Below are positions 10,676 to 25,036 of a stretch of 31,075 nt of DNA, piece by piece (the stretch's first letter is position 1; each line of letters begins with the position of its first letter). A program made the position numbers and the translations under genes. The notes under the pieces were generated by a model. The model saw only the letters and a list, made by a program, of their open reading frames with translations, was not told where the DNA came from and did no database searches. Source of the DNA: Entomortierella parvispora (lineage: Eukaryota > Mortierellomycota > Mortierellomycetes > Mortierellales > Mortierellaceae); contig CAUYJH010000086.1 in NCBI GenBank assembly GCA_963573315.1, positions 1 through 31,075 on the forward strand, in the 5' to 3' direction.

Positions 10676-11141
10676 TTTTTTTGAGTGATTTGAGGAGGCT
10701 TAACAGATTCTTTTAACAAAATGGCTAACGTAATTGTCCGAGACTCAACTTTTTATGACGTAGCGCCTCCATTCAGGTTACTGGATTTTTTTTTTGCTAG
10801 AACTCCCCTATTGACTATCCCTCATATCCAAGAATAAATATACGCCTCCTGTTGTTTATCGTGGGATCCATTCTGCGGTTATTTGATCCAATGCAACCAT
10901 CCGGTTTGACGTGCAAGGGAGAACTGATAGTGGCAGAGGTGGCCTTCCATAGGAGTGTACGGACGCGTGGTGAGTGCAAGACAACGTGAACATTCCAGCC
11001 AATGAGGGACTTCTGTTTGAAAGGAGGAGAATCTGCGCCATAATTACGTCACTGGACGAAAATATGTGCACAAACTGCCCCCAATCAGCAATGGGATGTG
11101 TGGGGCCAAACACACAAAAAACTATGAACTAGACTATGCTC
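10676..11141. other. 3' flank of the Fanzor-fusion gene with promoter-like motifs
   Basis: No gene is seen. AATAAATA lies at about 10834. At 10992-11006 there is ATTCCAGCCAATGAG, repeated exactly at 15732-15746, and 37 bp later AATTACGTCA (11043-11052), the reverse complement of TGACGTAATT. TGTGTG (11097-11102) and CACACA (11111-11116) form a 6-bp hairpin just past the fusion gene's stop codon. A guide (omega-like) RNA for Fanzor could be encoded here or overlap the gene's 3' end, but nothing proves it. Confidence 0.35.
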
Positions 11142-14100
11142 CTAGAGTTCTCTTGGCATTTTGGACGATTCCTGCTGGTTCAGATCGAGGGAGGACGCTC
11201 GCTTTCTTGATCTGGAGTGGTCGATAGACGAGGTACCGCTGTTCATTTCAGACAGGCTGTGGGTGTGAACGGTGACTGCTACTTCTCCAATGACACCCTG
11301 TCTCTTTGACGTGCGAGACTTGCCATGGGCACTTGAGCTTGCAGCTGCACTGGCTTCACTCCCGGTCGTGGAAGAGCTGTGACTGGCAGCTCCGGAGGGT
11401 CGTTTACTCTGACTTTTGACGGTAGAAGACGCCACTGCCTTCGAACGGTTACTGGTCTTTGTCGCTTTAGACTTGCCTTCGCCGACAATGGTGCTGGCCA
11501 TAAGAGAGTTGTCTCTTTGGGTTTCATCTGATTCAGATATCCAGGGGTATCTACCGTCTTCCGTCACGGGCTGCAGATGAAGGGGTCTTTTTTGCTTCTC
11601 AAAACACTCGCGCACAATCATAGCCATGTTCTCGGCTGCCATAATGTCTCGATGGTAATAGTGGCTGCAATGCGCGCAGTATAGTTGTCGCAAGGTCACG
11701 CGGGCGATAAAGTTGTGGCAGTTGGGACACTTTTGCGAGGTATAATATTCATTAATACCCACCACCAAGTAGCCGAGTGAACGTGCCTAATTGAAAAGAC
11801 GAGGTAAGTTTATAATACTGTTCGGATGAAGGCTGGTCGCGGTACACTGTCTGTGACTTACCAAGGGAATGAAAAAATCAAGAAATGAGGAGTGTAGAGA
11901 TGATAGTCGAGATGAACTCTTGAATTTCCCTAACCCGACTCCGATTATAACATGGTTGTTTGGGTCGCGACGATATCCAGTAGTTCCCCCGACTATATTC
12001 AGCAGCTTCTCGGCGATTGCCTGATACTCGGCATATTTAGCCCGCTTCATATCCCAGGTATGCTTTTTAAACCGCTTATTTCCCCCATTGTAAAAGGAGC
12101 TCAGGCGCTCTTCGACTTCCTCCATTTTTTTGACATACGCTTCCAAACTTGATCCTGAGCCTCGAAGAGGAGGGAGGTTCGATTCGATGTGCGATATGGA
12201 TAGTGGTTCAGCCTCTGTCACTATGTCTTTCTCCGCGTTCAGCCATCGTCGGTACCGAAATACAGGTTGCATTACAGCTTTTTGGCTAATAGCTAGATTG
12301 TGGTGAAGGGGGCCGTCTTGATCCGCATCCTTTGGTCTTGGCAGGTCCACTGATATATCCATCGATGTAGATGGAGCTCCGTTCTTGCCAGGTAGATATG
12401 CGTACGCCCCAACTACGAACGCCTGGCCAGCGTCAAGAGTCAAGATTTTAATATCCGTATGATGCGCGCCGGGCCAAAGCTTCTCGATATCCACGTCGTC
12501 CTTGATAACGTTCCTGATCTCTAGCAAATAGTAATCAGTTCCCCCAACTGTGGACGATATTCTTGGTGGAAGACGGTCGGGGGGAAGTCGCCGGTATCGG
12601 ACGCACTGAAGCTCCCGAAGCTTGAAGGCAGGTAAGTATACTCTATACCCGTCTGTAAGGATGGATCCTCTTGACACATAGCCCTTAACGGCATAGTCCT
12701 TTGGGTCAAATGTCGGATCGTCTAGCTTCTGAACGTGCCTTCTGAGAGCTTTGAGTGACATAAGCTTGATGCCCGCACGATGCCCAGCCTTGCCTCTTTT
12801 GCGACTGGTAAGGTTTGAGGGATCAATATCCGCAAGGTAACGTTTCAAGAGATAACCAGGCTCTTTTAATCCGATCCATTCCTGCACGTCTCGAATAGTC
12901 GGAGCCACCCCTTCATCGGATGCTAGCCCAGTCAACGATGTTTTGAGCTTGCCTCCTTTTTTCATGAAAAATCCCGCGAGTTCTCGCTCGGTAAATCCAA
13001 CAAACGGCTGCTCCTCCGATGTCATGGGGGCAATTCTCCGGGGCTGTTGGATCAACTTGTTAAGTGTGACGTAGTTTTCGATGGCGGAGACATCATCTCG
13101 AATGATTATCTGTGTGTTTGCTTCCAAAATCCCGAGATCATTGGCTTTCTTGAGCTAAGAATGAATAAATAGGAAATGTGGTTAATATTCTGGATATCCA
13201 GGTATTCCCGGGCATTTTGCACATCTTACCTTATTATGAATTGTGCATGTCCCATGCTTATACATTCTCTCAAGCTCAGCCTTCAGCTGCGTGGCCACTG
13301 AGCGGACAAGATCCGTGGGAGTAAAAGGCATGTTCGATTCGTTGATATCAACGGACGGCGAGACGTATAGACCAAGTTCCCTGAGGCGATCAATAAATGC
13401 ATTGACCTTGTCCCCCATGGCGGAGGGTCTAGGTCGTTTTCCAGAGTATACTACTCGTAGAAAGCTCCAGATAAATGGCGCCTGGACCTTGTCATCCTTT
13501 TTTTTTTTAACGCTCATGCTTTGTGGCTGTAGGTCACTATCGTCGCCCTCTGCTTCAGGTTCTCCATCGTCGGGATCCAGGTTAGAGTCCTCAAGACCGT
13601 TGATCTGATTATCGTCTTCATCATCCACAGCAATGTCGTCAGTATCCTTCACATCCTCCATACTAACAGGTTGACAGAGGTGACGCAGAATTTCCTTGTC
13701 TACACAACTGATGCCATCGAATCCAGCTGCGTCCAGCTTTTCGATATAGCGCCCAATAAGCCTCTGGCCTTCACGCTTCACTCGCGCAGCTTCGCTTGTC
13801 GCTCCTTGAATGACATCCATAACTTCTTGCTGTAAGTCTAGCTGGTTGGAAAGTGCACGATTGATATTCGCCTTCAGAGTGCCAATGCTCAATGAACTTG
13901 TTGGGTGGTGATAGGCCAAATGTCGAGTTATCGCCAGCTTGTCTGTTGCAGCGGTTGATGACAGGGTTTTCGGTGTGGGTGGATCCTTCACAGTGGATGT
14001 TTGCTTCACACGCTTAGTCTCAGGCTCCTTGTATGGTTTGTATGCAAGCTGTTTCATCACTGGTGGTCGCGGATGTTCCTGAGTCCCTTTCCTTCTCTTA

Positions 14101-15515
14101 AATGAGTATCTTGGCTGATGACGTGTTCTTTGAAGGGCTGGGTATACTGTTTCTCCTTGGTTGCCATGCGACGAAGAATGTGGTAAAAGCAAAACAGCAT
14201 TGGAGCCAGAAGAGATAGACGACTCTTGAGGTTGCTCGACTGGCGACAAGGTGATACGTGCTCGTGCCGAGTGAGAGTGCTGTGCCGCAGGTGACTCTAC
14301 CGTCTTGTAGCGGTTGCTGGTTGATGATGATCGTAGCCGAATGACATTCATGGAGTTGCTATGGATATCAAAAAAGCATAGTGAATAAAAGTTTCCTTTC
14401 ATATCTTGAATCTTGGGCAGTTAAATATGCTTTACCTGCTGTTGGTAGTGGGTTGAAGACTTCTGTTTCGTTGGTATCGTTTACAGAGGTCCATAAATCT
14501 CTGGCGAAGAGCAAGAAAGGATGGGTAGGTAGAATCTGATCTCTTACAGGTGCTTGGCGTTTGCAGCCGGTCTGCAAAGACTCGAATTGCGAGATCAAAT
14601 GTCTTTCCAGAGGTGTTTTTGGATTGGACACCCTCATATGCCAGATATTCCGACACAATCGACCTGGGATCTAAAAATGAAGATCATTGTTAATATGTGA
14701 ACTGCATAACAATCGACAAGTTGCAGTCATTTCATTTGTTTCGTACCTTCACCCTTGATGTTCACAATGACAGAAAAGCTAGTGAATGGGCCAACAGAAA
14801 AGATGTTCTTGCCGTAATCATTTGATACTACACAAGCGAGAGCCGTAAGCTGTGCTGATGACAATCCAAGAGTCCGGCAAACATCTGCACGACTGTAGGC
14901 CAGGTGAAGTCCGCGAGAGATGGGTCGCCAAAGCGTGTAAACAGTTCCGTAGGACAGCATGTCACTATCAGCCGATATGACAATGTCTTCTGGCCTGCAA
15001 TCTGCAGCGATGGCAACATCAGCCTCGGTCTCACATATCCGAACGGTCCATCCAGCCTTGAGCAAATAATCGATGAAATCCTGGCGGAGTGAGGATGGCC
15101 AGTAGAAGACCGATGCAAGGCTCTTTTTGATATCGACAAAATGTCTCTTCCTGGCCTTTTGGTTGTTGATGATTCGTTGCTCGAGTACGTCAAGGCTCTT
15201 GTAGCATATTTCCATGGCTTTATCACGACTGGCCTCGCGCTTTTTAGCCGTCTCTTCCTTCTCCACCGCTGAACCACCATCAATGTAAAGAGTGAGTGTA
15301 TCCTTCTCGCCATAGCGCAAAAAATATGCCTCAAGGACCTTGTGCGCTTCTTCAGGCCCCTTGAAAGAGTATGCGTTGCGAATGATAGAATAAAACGACA
15401 GCACATCAATACGTTTTGTATGTTCCGCCTTCGTTGACTTCAAGTTGGAAGCATAAATGACAGAAGGCTCGTATCCCTTTTTGCGCAAAAAGGGAAACCA
15501 AGCTTGTAATCCCAT
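11142..15515 (-). CDS. Fusion of FEN1/XPG-family nuclease and Fanzor (TnpB-like) RNA-guided nuclease
   Basis: Five minus-strand exons: 15515-14747, 14670-14436, 14358-13230, 13154-11862 and 11786-11142. Phases match at all four GT-AG introns, giving about 1356 aa with no stop. The N-terminus begins MGLQAWFPFLRKKG, like XPG/FEN1 proteins. The metal-binding acids have counterparts: D37, D79 (LYIDGG), E164 and D166 (ETEADVAIA), D183 and D185 (SADSDML), D233 (SNDY). Residues about 335-640 are disordered, with a basic part, an acidic DEDD-rich part and a KKKK cluster. The Fanzor part has RuvC-I D952 (LTLDAGQ), E1155 in GINEYYTS, a zinc ribbon (C1162, C1165, C1179, C1182) and RuvC-III D1189 (HRDIMAAENM); a Ser-rich tail ends it. 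Fanzors are RNA-guided DNA nucleases often carried by mobile elements. An upstream in-frame Met at 15563 is less likely as the start. Two separate genes remain an alternative, but no stop, poly(A) site or start marks a boundary. Confidence 0.8.
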
Positions 15516-15875
15516 CGCCAGGCACGATTTGAAGGATGTAGGATACGTAAAACCAGATGACAAGGTGATGTAAAAGCGGAATGGATGTAAATGTGTAGGT
15601 GCAAGAGGTTGTCTGGTTGGCGATGTGTGAAGAGGGCGTGGTGGGAACGTGGTGGGAACAAGGAACGCGGTGGGAACAAGGAGCGCAGAAGAAAGGAGCG
15701 TGGGAGCGCGTGGAACGAGTTTTGGCTCTCAATTCCAGCCAATGAGAGAATTAAGGCGTGGATTGTCCTGGAGCCTTCTGTTTCAGTGACGTAATTTTGG
15801 CCCGCATTGTGCTGCCGGTTATGAATAAATGTTCACTTTTCAGTTTCCACTCATTCTTTAAGAAATATTACCACA
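15516..15875. promoter_or_regulatory. Shared bidirectional promoter of the two nuclease-like genes
   Basis: The start codons of the minus Fanzor-fusion gene (15515) and the plus gene (15876) are 360 bp apart. The interval holds three GTGGGAAC motifs (15641-15648, 15652-15659, 15670-15677), a CCAAT box inside ATTCCAGCCAATGAG (15732-15746), a TGACGTAATT ATF/CRE-like site (15787-15796) and TATGAATAAAT near 15821. This arrangement suggests the pair is transcribed together. GTGGGAA resembles the core site of CSL-family factors, which occur in fungi; binding here is inference. Confidence 0.55.
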
Positions 15876-18996
<3,121 letters not shown>

Positions 18997-19497
18997 CGCT
19001 GGGCACTGACGCTGATAAACTCCATACTGAAGGATTGAGCGGAGTGGAGCAAATAGGGCACACATGTAGTCACGATTCTGTTGTCCACTAATCAATGCGA
19101 CAGGAGCACACGCAAGACACAAGCACACGCGGCACGATAGTTCTGTACATAGCTCAATGATGAATAAAACCAATGCCAGCTACTGTTCGCAATCAACCAG
19201 TTTCCATATCGGAAAACTAATGACCAGCTCAATCGACTCAATCGACCCAATATCCCTCAAGGCTGGGTCGAGACTAGTGGAAATTCGTGAACAATATGAA
19301 CCCTTAATTTCGACTAGTCTGAACACAGAAATGATGGAGGATGAGTGATCACTGTCACTGAACCCATGGGGCTTTCATACTGTAGCCCTCCAAAAGATGT
19401 CAAGTTGATTATTGAGTCGATTATTGAGCCGATTTCGTTCTGCAGCTCATTAATAGCAATAATGAACTGAGAACAAACCAGTTGTGACTGGTCGAGC
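18997..19497. other. Intergenic region between the PD-(D/E)XK-like gene and the retroelement remnant
   Basis: It contains the AATAAA poly(A) signal at 19163-19168. Beyond it, around 19225-19250 and 19410-19435, short phrases recur (CAATCGACTCAATCGACCC; TTATTGAGTCGATTATTGAG). No gene is visible. Confidence 0.5.
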
Positions 19498-20815
19498 TTG
19501 GTCGACTGTTCACAGATTCATTTCCTCCCAATCACCAGGGCGCGGACACTTCCCCAGAGGCGGCAACGTGTAATACTTGCGGGCACATGGGCTGTTCTGG
19601 CAGCGGTGGTGGCAGAACGCAAAGGTCAGACTGATGAGGAATGGGTCCGTGGTCATAACGGGGAGCTGGGCAACGAGTTGGCGGATGAAGTCGCTACGGA
19701 AACTGTCGAGCAGGGTACACCACCCTGGCAAGCAGATCTCAGCGCACAAATGGACATCACTTTCACAGCATCGTTCCATGGACTGCAACTAGAGTCTGAC
19801 TTGCGACAATTTCTCAAACAACAGACGACCATTCGCCATCATCAGACATGGATAGCACAGAAGTGAGTGAAACGTTCCGTCAGCGATCTGGAAGATGTAG
19901 AGTGGCACTCAGCACTATCAATCATCCACGATAAAAGGCCAGTCCAAACCTTCTTCAGCAGCCGTAATGACACTATTCGTCGCTGGCAACATATCCAAAA
20001 ACTGCATGGAACGCTTCCGACACTCACGGTCATGCAGGCGAGACATCCTGACCTGCATCCTGACAATCTCTGCTGTCTGTGTCGTGCTGCACCGGAGGAC
20101 AACAATCGTGTTTGGGTCTGCCCACAGTCATTCCAAAAAGAGAGGCTAATATGGGAGGACGCTGTGGATTCGGTTCAATGTGGGGCAGAACCGCCATTAA
20201 GAAAGCCAACGAAAGAAACTCTCTAGACACCGCAAACAGCAAACCCGAGCGACAGAAACGGATGTACCAAGAACACTATATTGGCATTAACCCGTGGATG
20301 TGCACATTTGGGCTCTGCTTTCAACGACTTGTCCACGTTCCGCCCCTCGAAATTTGGCGAGGACTCCCCACCCTTGGACTTGGCACGTTCGGCAATCACT
20401 GCATACCAAGGACTATTATACTCCCCTTGATCGACGCGTCGACACCAGTATTCGAAGCTCCACACTCGGTTGTAGTCGCGCCCACTATTTTATCCGCCGC
20501 CTGGATAGGGATGCCCTGTGTAAACTGCAGTCTGTGGAAGACACGTTGCAAAATCACAATTGCGTGGGAGAAGGAACGCGGTATCCGCCCCAAGATGAAA
20601 CGACAAGTGCAACCCAGCCTGCCACGGAACAACGCCTCTGGGTGATTCTGCCCCCTGACACCTGCCCATGTGGCACGCTCTTCGCCGACCATCTCCAAGG
20701 CCTTTGCCCCAATATTCCGGATGACCCAGTTTCGGCGGACCATCGATTTGCTTGCACACACGGCCTAAGTTCACTTGACGGCATCAGAAAATTTGGGCAG
20801 ATCCACTTTTTGTAA
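19498..20815 (+). pseudogene. Decayed non-LTR retrotransposon: RNase H end and C-terminal zinc knuckle
   Basis: The first frame (19498-19866) carries the end of a LINE-type RNase H domain: WAVLAAVVAERKG followed by WVRGHNGELGNELADEVA, where the HxG and GNxxAD elements are typical. A TGA at 19864-19866 interrupts the frame, which continues in the same phase to 20226 with the knuckle-like LCCLCRAAPEDNNRVWVCPQS. After that, coherent-looking protein is seen only in other frames (20079-20645 and 20294-20815), so at least one frameshift exists. No reverse transcriptase or endonuclease is present, so the copy is 5'-truncated or its front was lost. It is not an active element. Confidence 0.7.
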
Positions 20816-21300
20816 ACATCTTACTCTTCATTATTACACGGCGACAAGCCGTGGCATTTGTTGTGCGGGGATCGCTAAACCTCGCGGCTGCGTCAGGTCG
20901 TAGGTCGTAGATAGTACAGTTTATACCCCACATCTTTGGCTCGGCATGGGCAAATAAAATGTTGTAAACCCCCCACGCACAGAAAACCAGTCGCGACCTG
21001 TTGACAAGCTGGGAAGAAACCCATCAAAGTTGCTGCTGGTTCACGTGCAGCTCGCCCACCAATCTCGACTAGTAGCAACTGGCTTCTTGATGTAAAAACT
21101 AGTTGTTTGTGCTACATCGGCTGGCAGTAGCAGGCACCCAATTAAACCATTCTTGTGCTATCCAGAACGCGTATCAGAATCGCGTCGTCTGTTTCAAAGA
21201 CTCTTTCTTTCATCTTTTCTTTTTGGGCAACAAGCTATGGATGTGGATCTTTTTGTAAATCAGCTTTTGAGCGGCACCTGAGGCCGTTTTGTATCTGTAG
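20816..21300. other. Retroelement 3' tail and left edge of repeat copy 2
   Basis: A perfect hairpin CACGGC-GACAA-GCCGTG lies at 20837-20853 just past the retroelement remnant, and AATAAA at 20953-20958; both could belong to its 3' end. From about 21185 to 21293 the sequence is a diverged relative of 7965-8076. At 21293 it jumps straight to the equivalent of 8697, lacking the 620 bp present in copy 1. No gene is seen. Confidence 0.5.
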
Positions 21301-22790
21301 GCCTTCCTACATCGGCCAGCCCTTCCGTCGCGGACGGCCCTCTCTGGTGCCGCGCCGCTTTATCAAGGAAAGGTAATGTCAAGGTGGGTCCTGTCTCTGC
21401 TCCTCCCTCCGCTCCTCCCTCCTATCCCTTTCTTTATCCTCTTCATCGGAAAGTGAAGAGGTTTCTCACATTTCTTTTCCTGGCAGCAGGAACAGGAGCG
21501 TGAATTGCAACCTGTGGCCCAACTGCTGTTTTCTGCCAACAGAATCCGTAAGGTGGACCGAGGGGCTTGCGGGCCGTGCTGTCGTCCTGCGGCAGAGGTG
21601 AACAAAGCATGGCGAACCCTGCATCCCATTACAGTCCGCAAGTCCATTCAACATGGCTGTGGCTATGAATTTTCCCCGTCAACACCTTTGCCCAGCAGGT
21701 AAACGACATCATGTCGGGGGCCCCGTTTTTGGTAGTCTTCTCCAACGAATCCTGTTTGTTGCTTTCATTCATGTTTATGTGTGGGGGTCTAACAAGTAGA
21801 TGAGAGGACCAAAGGCGAATCCTTCAACATGGAACTGCCCTTTGATCTTCGAAGTCGTGTCCACTATTATGGTTGAGGGACTTCTTTATTGAGGACCTTC
21901 CTGTTTTTTTGTACGCAAGGGCCAGGGTAACACATCTCCCTGGTCGAGCCCAGGTATCGTTCCCCGGCAGAGGGGCGCGATGCTTGGAGCATTCCCATTT
22001 TAACCTGTTCGTCATCTATCATCACCGAGGGTCAACGGAAATCGAAGCGTCGCACTGATACACCCATATATTAGCAGCCCTTTCCTGGCAGTGGATTACC
22101 GTGCCAGGGATCGAAGCGTTGTATATGGTTTGCGAGTTGACATCCCTGGATAGTCCACCCAGTCCTCCAACAGGGCCGTGGATCCCATTTTCTGATCCTT
22201 GTTAGTTCTGACCACTGTGCTCTGGCAACAGAAATTGGCGGTTGGTTCTCTCTAAGGTGACCTCGAGGATCTTACGTCTTTCTCTCAGGGATGGAGAAGG
22301 GGAACGTGATCCTCACCCTCAGACCTTCATAGTGCCTTCCCTTGGGGATAGGAAGTGCATGGTCAGCAGACCTCCTTTGTCATCCCTTTGTCAGGTTTTT
22401 TATTGTTGACTTCGGCGGATGGGCTAATGGGTTGTGGATCTGCGTCTGTTTCTTTTTTCAAGATGGAAGCTGCGAGACGCCCCTTGACCTTTTGAAGAAG
22501 GCTATGACTGTTGGGATTGGGTCTAGCAAGAGCGGCAGTGACCCAATTGGTTGTATGATTGATGGTCGACTTGGTTATAACGGGTTACTAACTACTGGAT
22601 CCTTTTGGATAGGAACATCGGCGACCACCGGGTCTCTTTTGATCTGGTGGTCGACCATGACGGAATAAATACAGTTCCAGCCGTCCGAGTCGAAGAAGCC
22701 GTCCAGTCGAAGGAGCTGCCCACCCAAGGAGAGGACCTCGGATAGGAACAACTTGGAGTTGTCGCTCAAAATTGAAGGAGCCACGCGAAC
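21301..22790 (+). repeat. Direct long repeat, copy 2 (~1.5 kb)
   Basis: This is the same-orientation partner of 8704-10190. It lacks about 33 bases near 22,036 and has extra bases near its end, where CCGT(CC)GAGTCGAAG-type phrases recur (near 22,681, 22,700 and 22,829). Open frames of 94 and 65 aa match those in copy 1, but only because the DNA is the same. The two copies bracket the nuclease gene pair and the retroelement remnant. Confidence 0.85.
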
Positions 22791-23165
22791 ACTCGCGACA
22801 AAGGTCAAGAACAAGCGCTTTTGAAACCGTCGAGTCGAAGCAGCCATGTTCAAAGAGAAGATCCCAAACATGAACAACGCGGGCAAGATTGAAGGGGCCA
22901 CTGGAACACACTCCACGTGGTGTTCAAGAAGTACACTTTTTATCAGACACGAATAGAGCAATGCGGACTCTGTCGAGGCTGACGGAGGCACCACATACGT
23001 AAGAGACAAGATGAGAAATATTTCCCCGAATAAAAAATAATTGTTTACTCAAGGTCCGAGACGCGCAAAGTGACAGCTCTCTTTTCTCCTTCCTCTTTCT
23101 TTCTTATCCTCTTCATTCTTTTCTCATCCATCCCATCACTTTCGCTCCATCCCCCTGCTACCATC
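22791..23165. other. Promoter region of the MAPR/DAP1 gene
   Basis: This is sequence beyond repeat copy 2, with a CT-rich stretch from about 23,070 to the start codon at 23166. GAATAAAAAATAA near 23,030 is an AT-rich, TATA-like or poly(A)-like element. No separate gene is seen. Confidence 0.5.
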
Positions 23166-24073
23166 ATGTCTACCCTCTCTAATCCCGTCAACTGGGTCCT
23201 CGCCGCTGTCCTCGGATACATCTCTTATAACTACTTTACAGATTCCAGCAACCAAACTCCCAAAGCCGCGCCCCGTCCTCGCCCACCAGCGCTCGTCTTT
23301 AAGGAATACACCCCAAAAGAGCTGGCAGAGTTTGATGGCCGGACAGAGGATACTCGCATCCTCATGGCCGTTCAAGGAAAGGTCTTTGATGTCACCCGAG
23401 GCAGAAACTTTTATGGTCCAGGTAAAAACCACGAGAAAAGAAAGCGTGAGAGAATTATCCCGTCCTTGTGTTCTCCACGACGCGTTTCTCAGGAACAATG
23501 GAGAATCTGTCACGGAAACTTTAGGACAGGAAAGGAAGCATTGACCATGCCACTGGCCATTCGTCGATGAACAAGCAAGAAAGACGACAAATGGTGCTGT
23601 TGGATGAACCATCGAGAATGAAGTCCCTTGGACCGAAAGAGGATGCTGCGCGGACCACGTCATTTTTTCTTTTCTCTCCTCGGCACAACCCGAGCCGCAT
23701 ATGTCGGACACAGGGAACCTTCCTTCCTAGGATCAACCCCCCCTCCCCCCAGGATCTCAAAAAAACTTTTCTTTTTTTCTTTTTTCTTCCTCTTTTACTG
23801 CCTCTTTCATGTCACTAACGCCTTCATTCCGGAATCATTCTGTCGGCCATTGATCTACTACTAGATGGTCCCTACGGAAACTTTGCTGGAAGGGACGCAT
23901 CGCGTGGATTGGCCAAGAACTCGTTCGACAAGGATATGCTATCGCCTCTGGATGGGCCCATTGACAAGTTAGAAGACTTGGACGAGGATGACAAGGAGTC
24001 GTTGGCCAACTGGGCTGAGCACTTTGAGGGCAAGTACCAGCTTGTCGGCAAGTTGATCGAGAACAACGCATAA
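23166..24073 (+). CDS. DAP1: Dap1/PGRMC-type membrane-associated heme-binding protein (MAPR, cytochrome b5-like)
   Basis: Two exons, 23166-23421 and 23865-24073, joined in phase, giving 154 aa. An N-terminal membrane segment (about residues 7-24) precedes a cytochrome b5-like domain that starts with FKEYTPKELAEFDG. The MAPR signature is [28 protein letters not shown], with the Tyr of FYGP that ligates heme in PGRMC1. The tail WAEHFEGKYQLVGKLIE completes the domain. The family supports cytochrome P450 enzymes in sterol synthesis, such as Erg11, at the ER; this role is by homology. The 443-nt intron is several times longer than most introns here. ATAAAA near 24,093 may be the poly(A) signal. 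Confidence 0.93.
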
Positions 24074-24178
24074 ACATTGTCTGAAAACACCCATAAAAAT
24101 ATGAACTACAACAAAAAGTACAAAGTCTGTAGTTGCTGTCATGTTTGGTGGATATTTTGTTCTATGAATTGGCCCGGA

Positions 24179-25036
24179 TTATGATGAGGACGATGCAGTG
24201 GGAACGTTTGACTCTGTTTCTTCCAGGACCTCTAACCGCCTCAATTCCCGCTCTAACCGTCCCAGGATGTTTCCATCTTCTTCATGATCCAGGTCGCCTT
24301 CTTCGCCTCCTGAAGGACCTCCTGGTGGTTGAGTTTGTGATGTTTGAGTGAAAGAGCTGCCCTCCACTCCTCCAAAGACTGCTCGATCGGCCCCCTTGAC
24401 CGCATCCACGAATTTTGACTTTTGTTTAGGAAAGAGTTCTCTCATCTTTGCAGAGAATTCGGGTATCTAATGTGAGGTACCAGGAGTAGTAAGGATCAAT
24501 AGTGAGCTTGAGGTGTAGAGTAAAATTATAATGAAGACTGCCATTCTCCTGTTCTATTTCTCTCCCTTGTCTCTTACCGTTTCTACATCCAAAGCCCACC
24601 GTGTCCCTCCGACGATGAGGACGGCGCCAGAGAGACACAAGGTAGTGGCGATTCCAAAGGCCTTAAATCCCAACATCCGCCCTTCTTTCAACAGAGACTC
24701 TGCCATCTTGAGGTCGTTTAAAGATTGAAGAGCGGGCCCTGTTGGCGATCCAGCAGCGACGCGGTCTAGAGGGTGAGGGGAGCGGATAATAACAGGTATA
24801 TGGTTAATTTGAGATAACCTGCTGCTTGGGCGCATGATGAAGACGAAAGACGAGATCATAGTTGACATACTGATGCCTTTCCGCTTCTCCTGACGGCCCT
24901 GGTACCAGAGAGAGCCAAAGATGCCGGTGAGGAAGGCGGCACCAGAGGCGACCAGAAGGCCGTTGGTGAATTGGGCGCTGGGCCGGTCGGTGTTGAGAGG
25001 AGCAGAGTTGGCGGGAGTTGGCTGTGTCTGGTCCAT
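24179..25036 (-). CDS. TMEM242-like two-pass membrane protein
   Basis: Three minus-strand exons, 25036-24871, 24765-24578 and 24466-24179, phases matching, giving 213 aa. Two hydrophobic segments are seen: TNGLLVASGAAFLTGIFGSLWY near residue 25-45 and FGIATTLCLSGAVLIVGGTRWAL after LLKEGRMLGFKA. The following EFSAKMRELFPKQK resembles the conserved FRSKMQSIFP block after the second helix of animal TMEM242. TMEM242 is a mitochondrial inner-membrane factor for ATP synthase assembly; a similar role here is inferred. The N-terminus and the C-terminal tail (Gln/Pro/Gly, then Glu-rich) are variable. It is convergent with DAP1 and divergent from the apyrase gene. Confidence 0.75.

Noticed and set aside
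15406-15742. Two overlapping minus-strand frames of about 100 aa upstream of the Fanzor fusion
   Set aside because: They overlap the fusion's leader in other frames and come from repeated GTGGGAAC-type sequence. XPG-family proteins begin with MG..., as at 15515.
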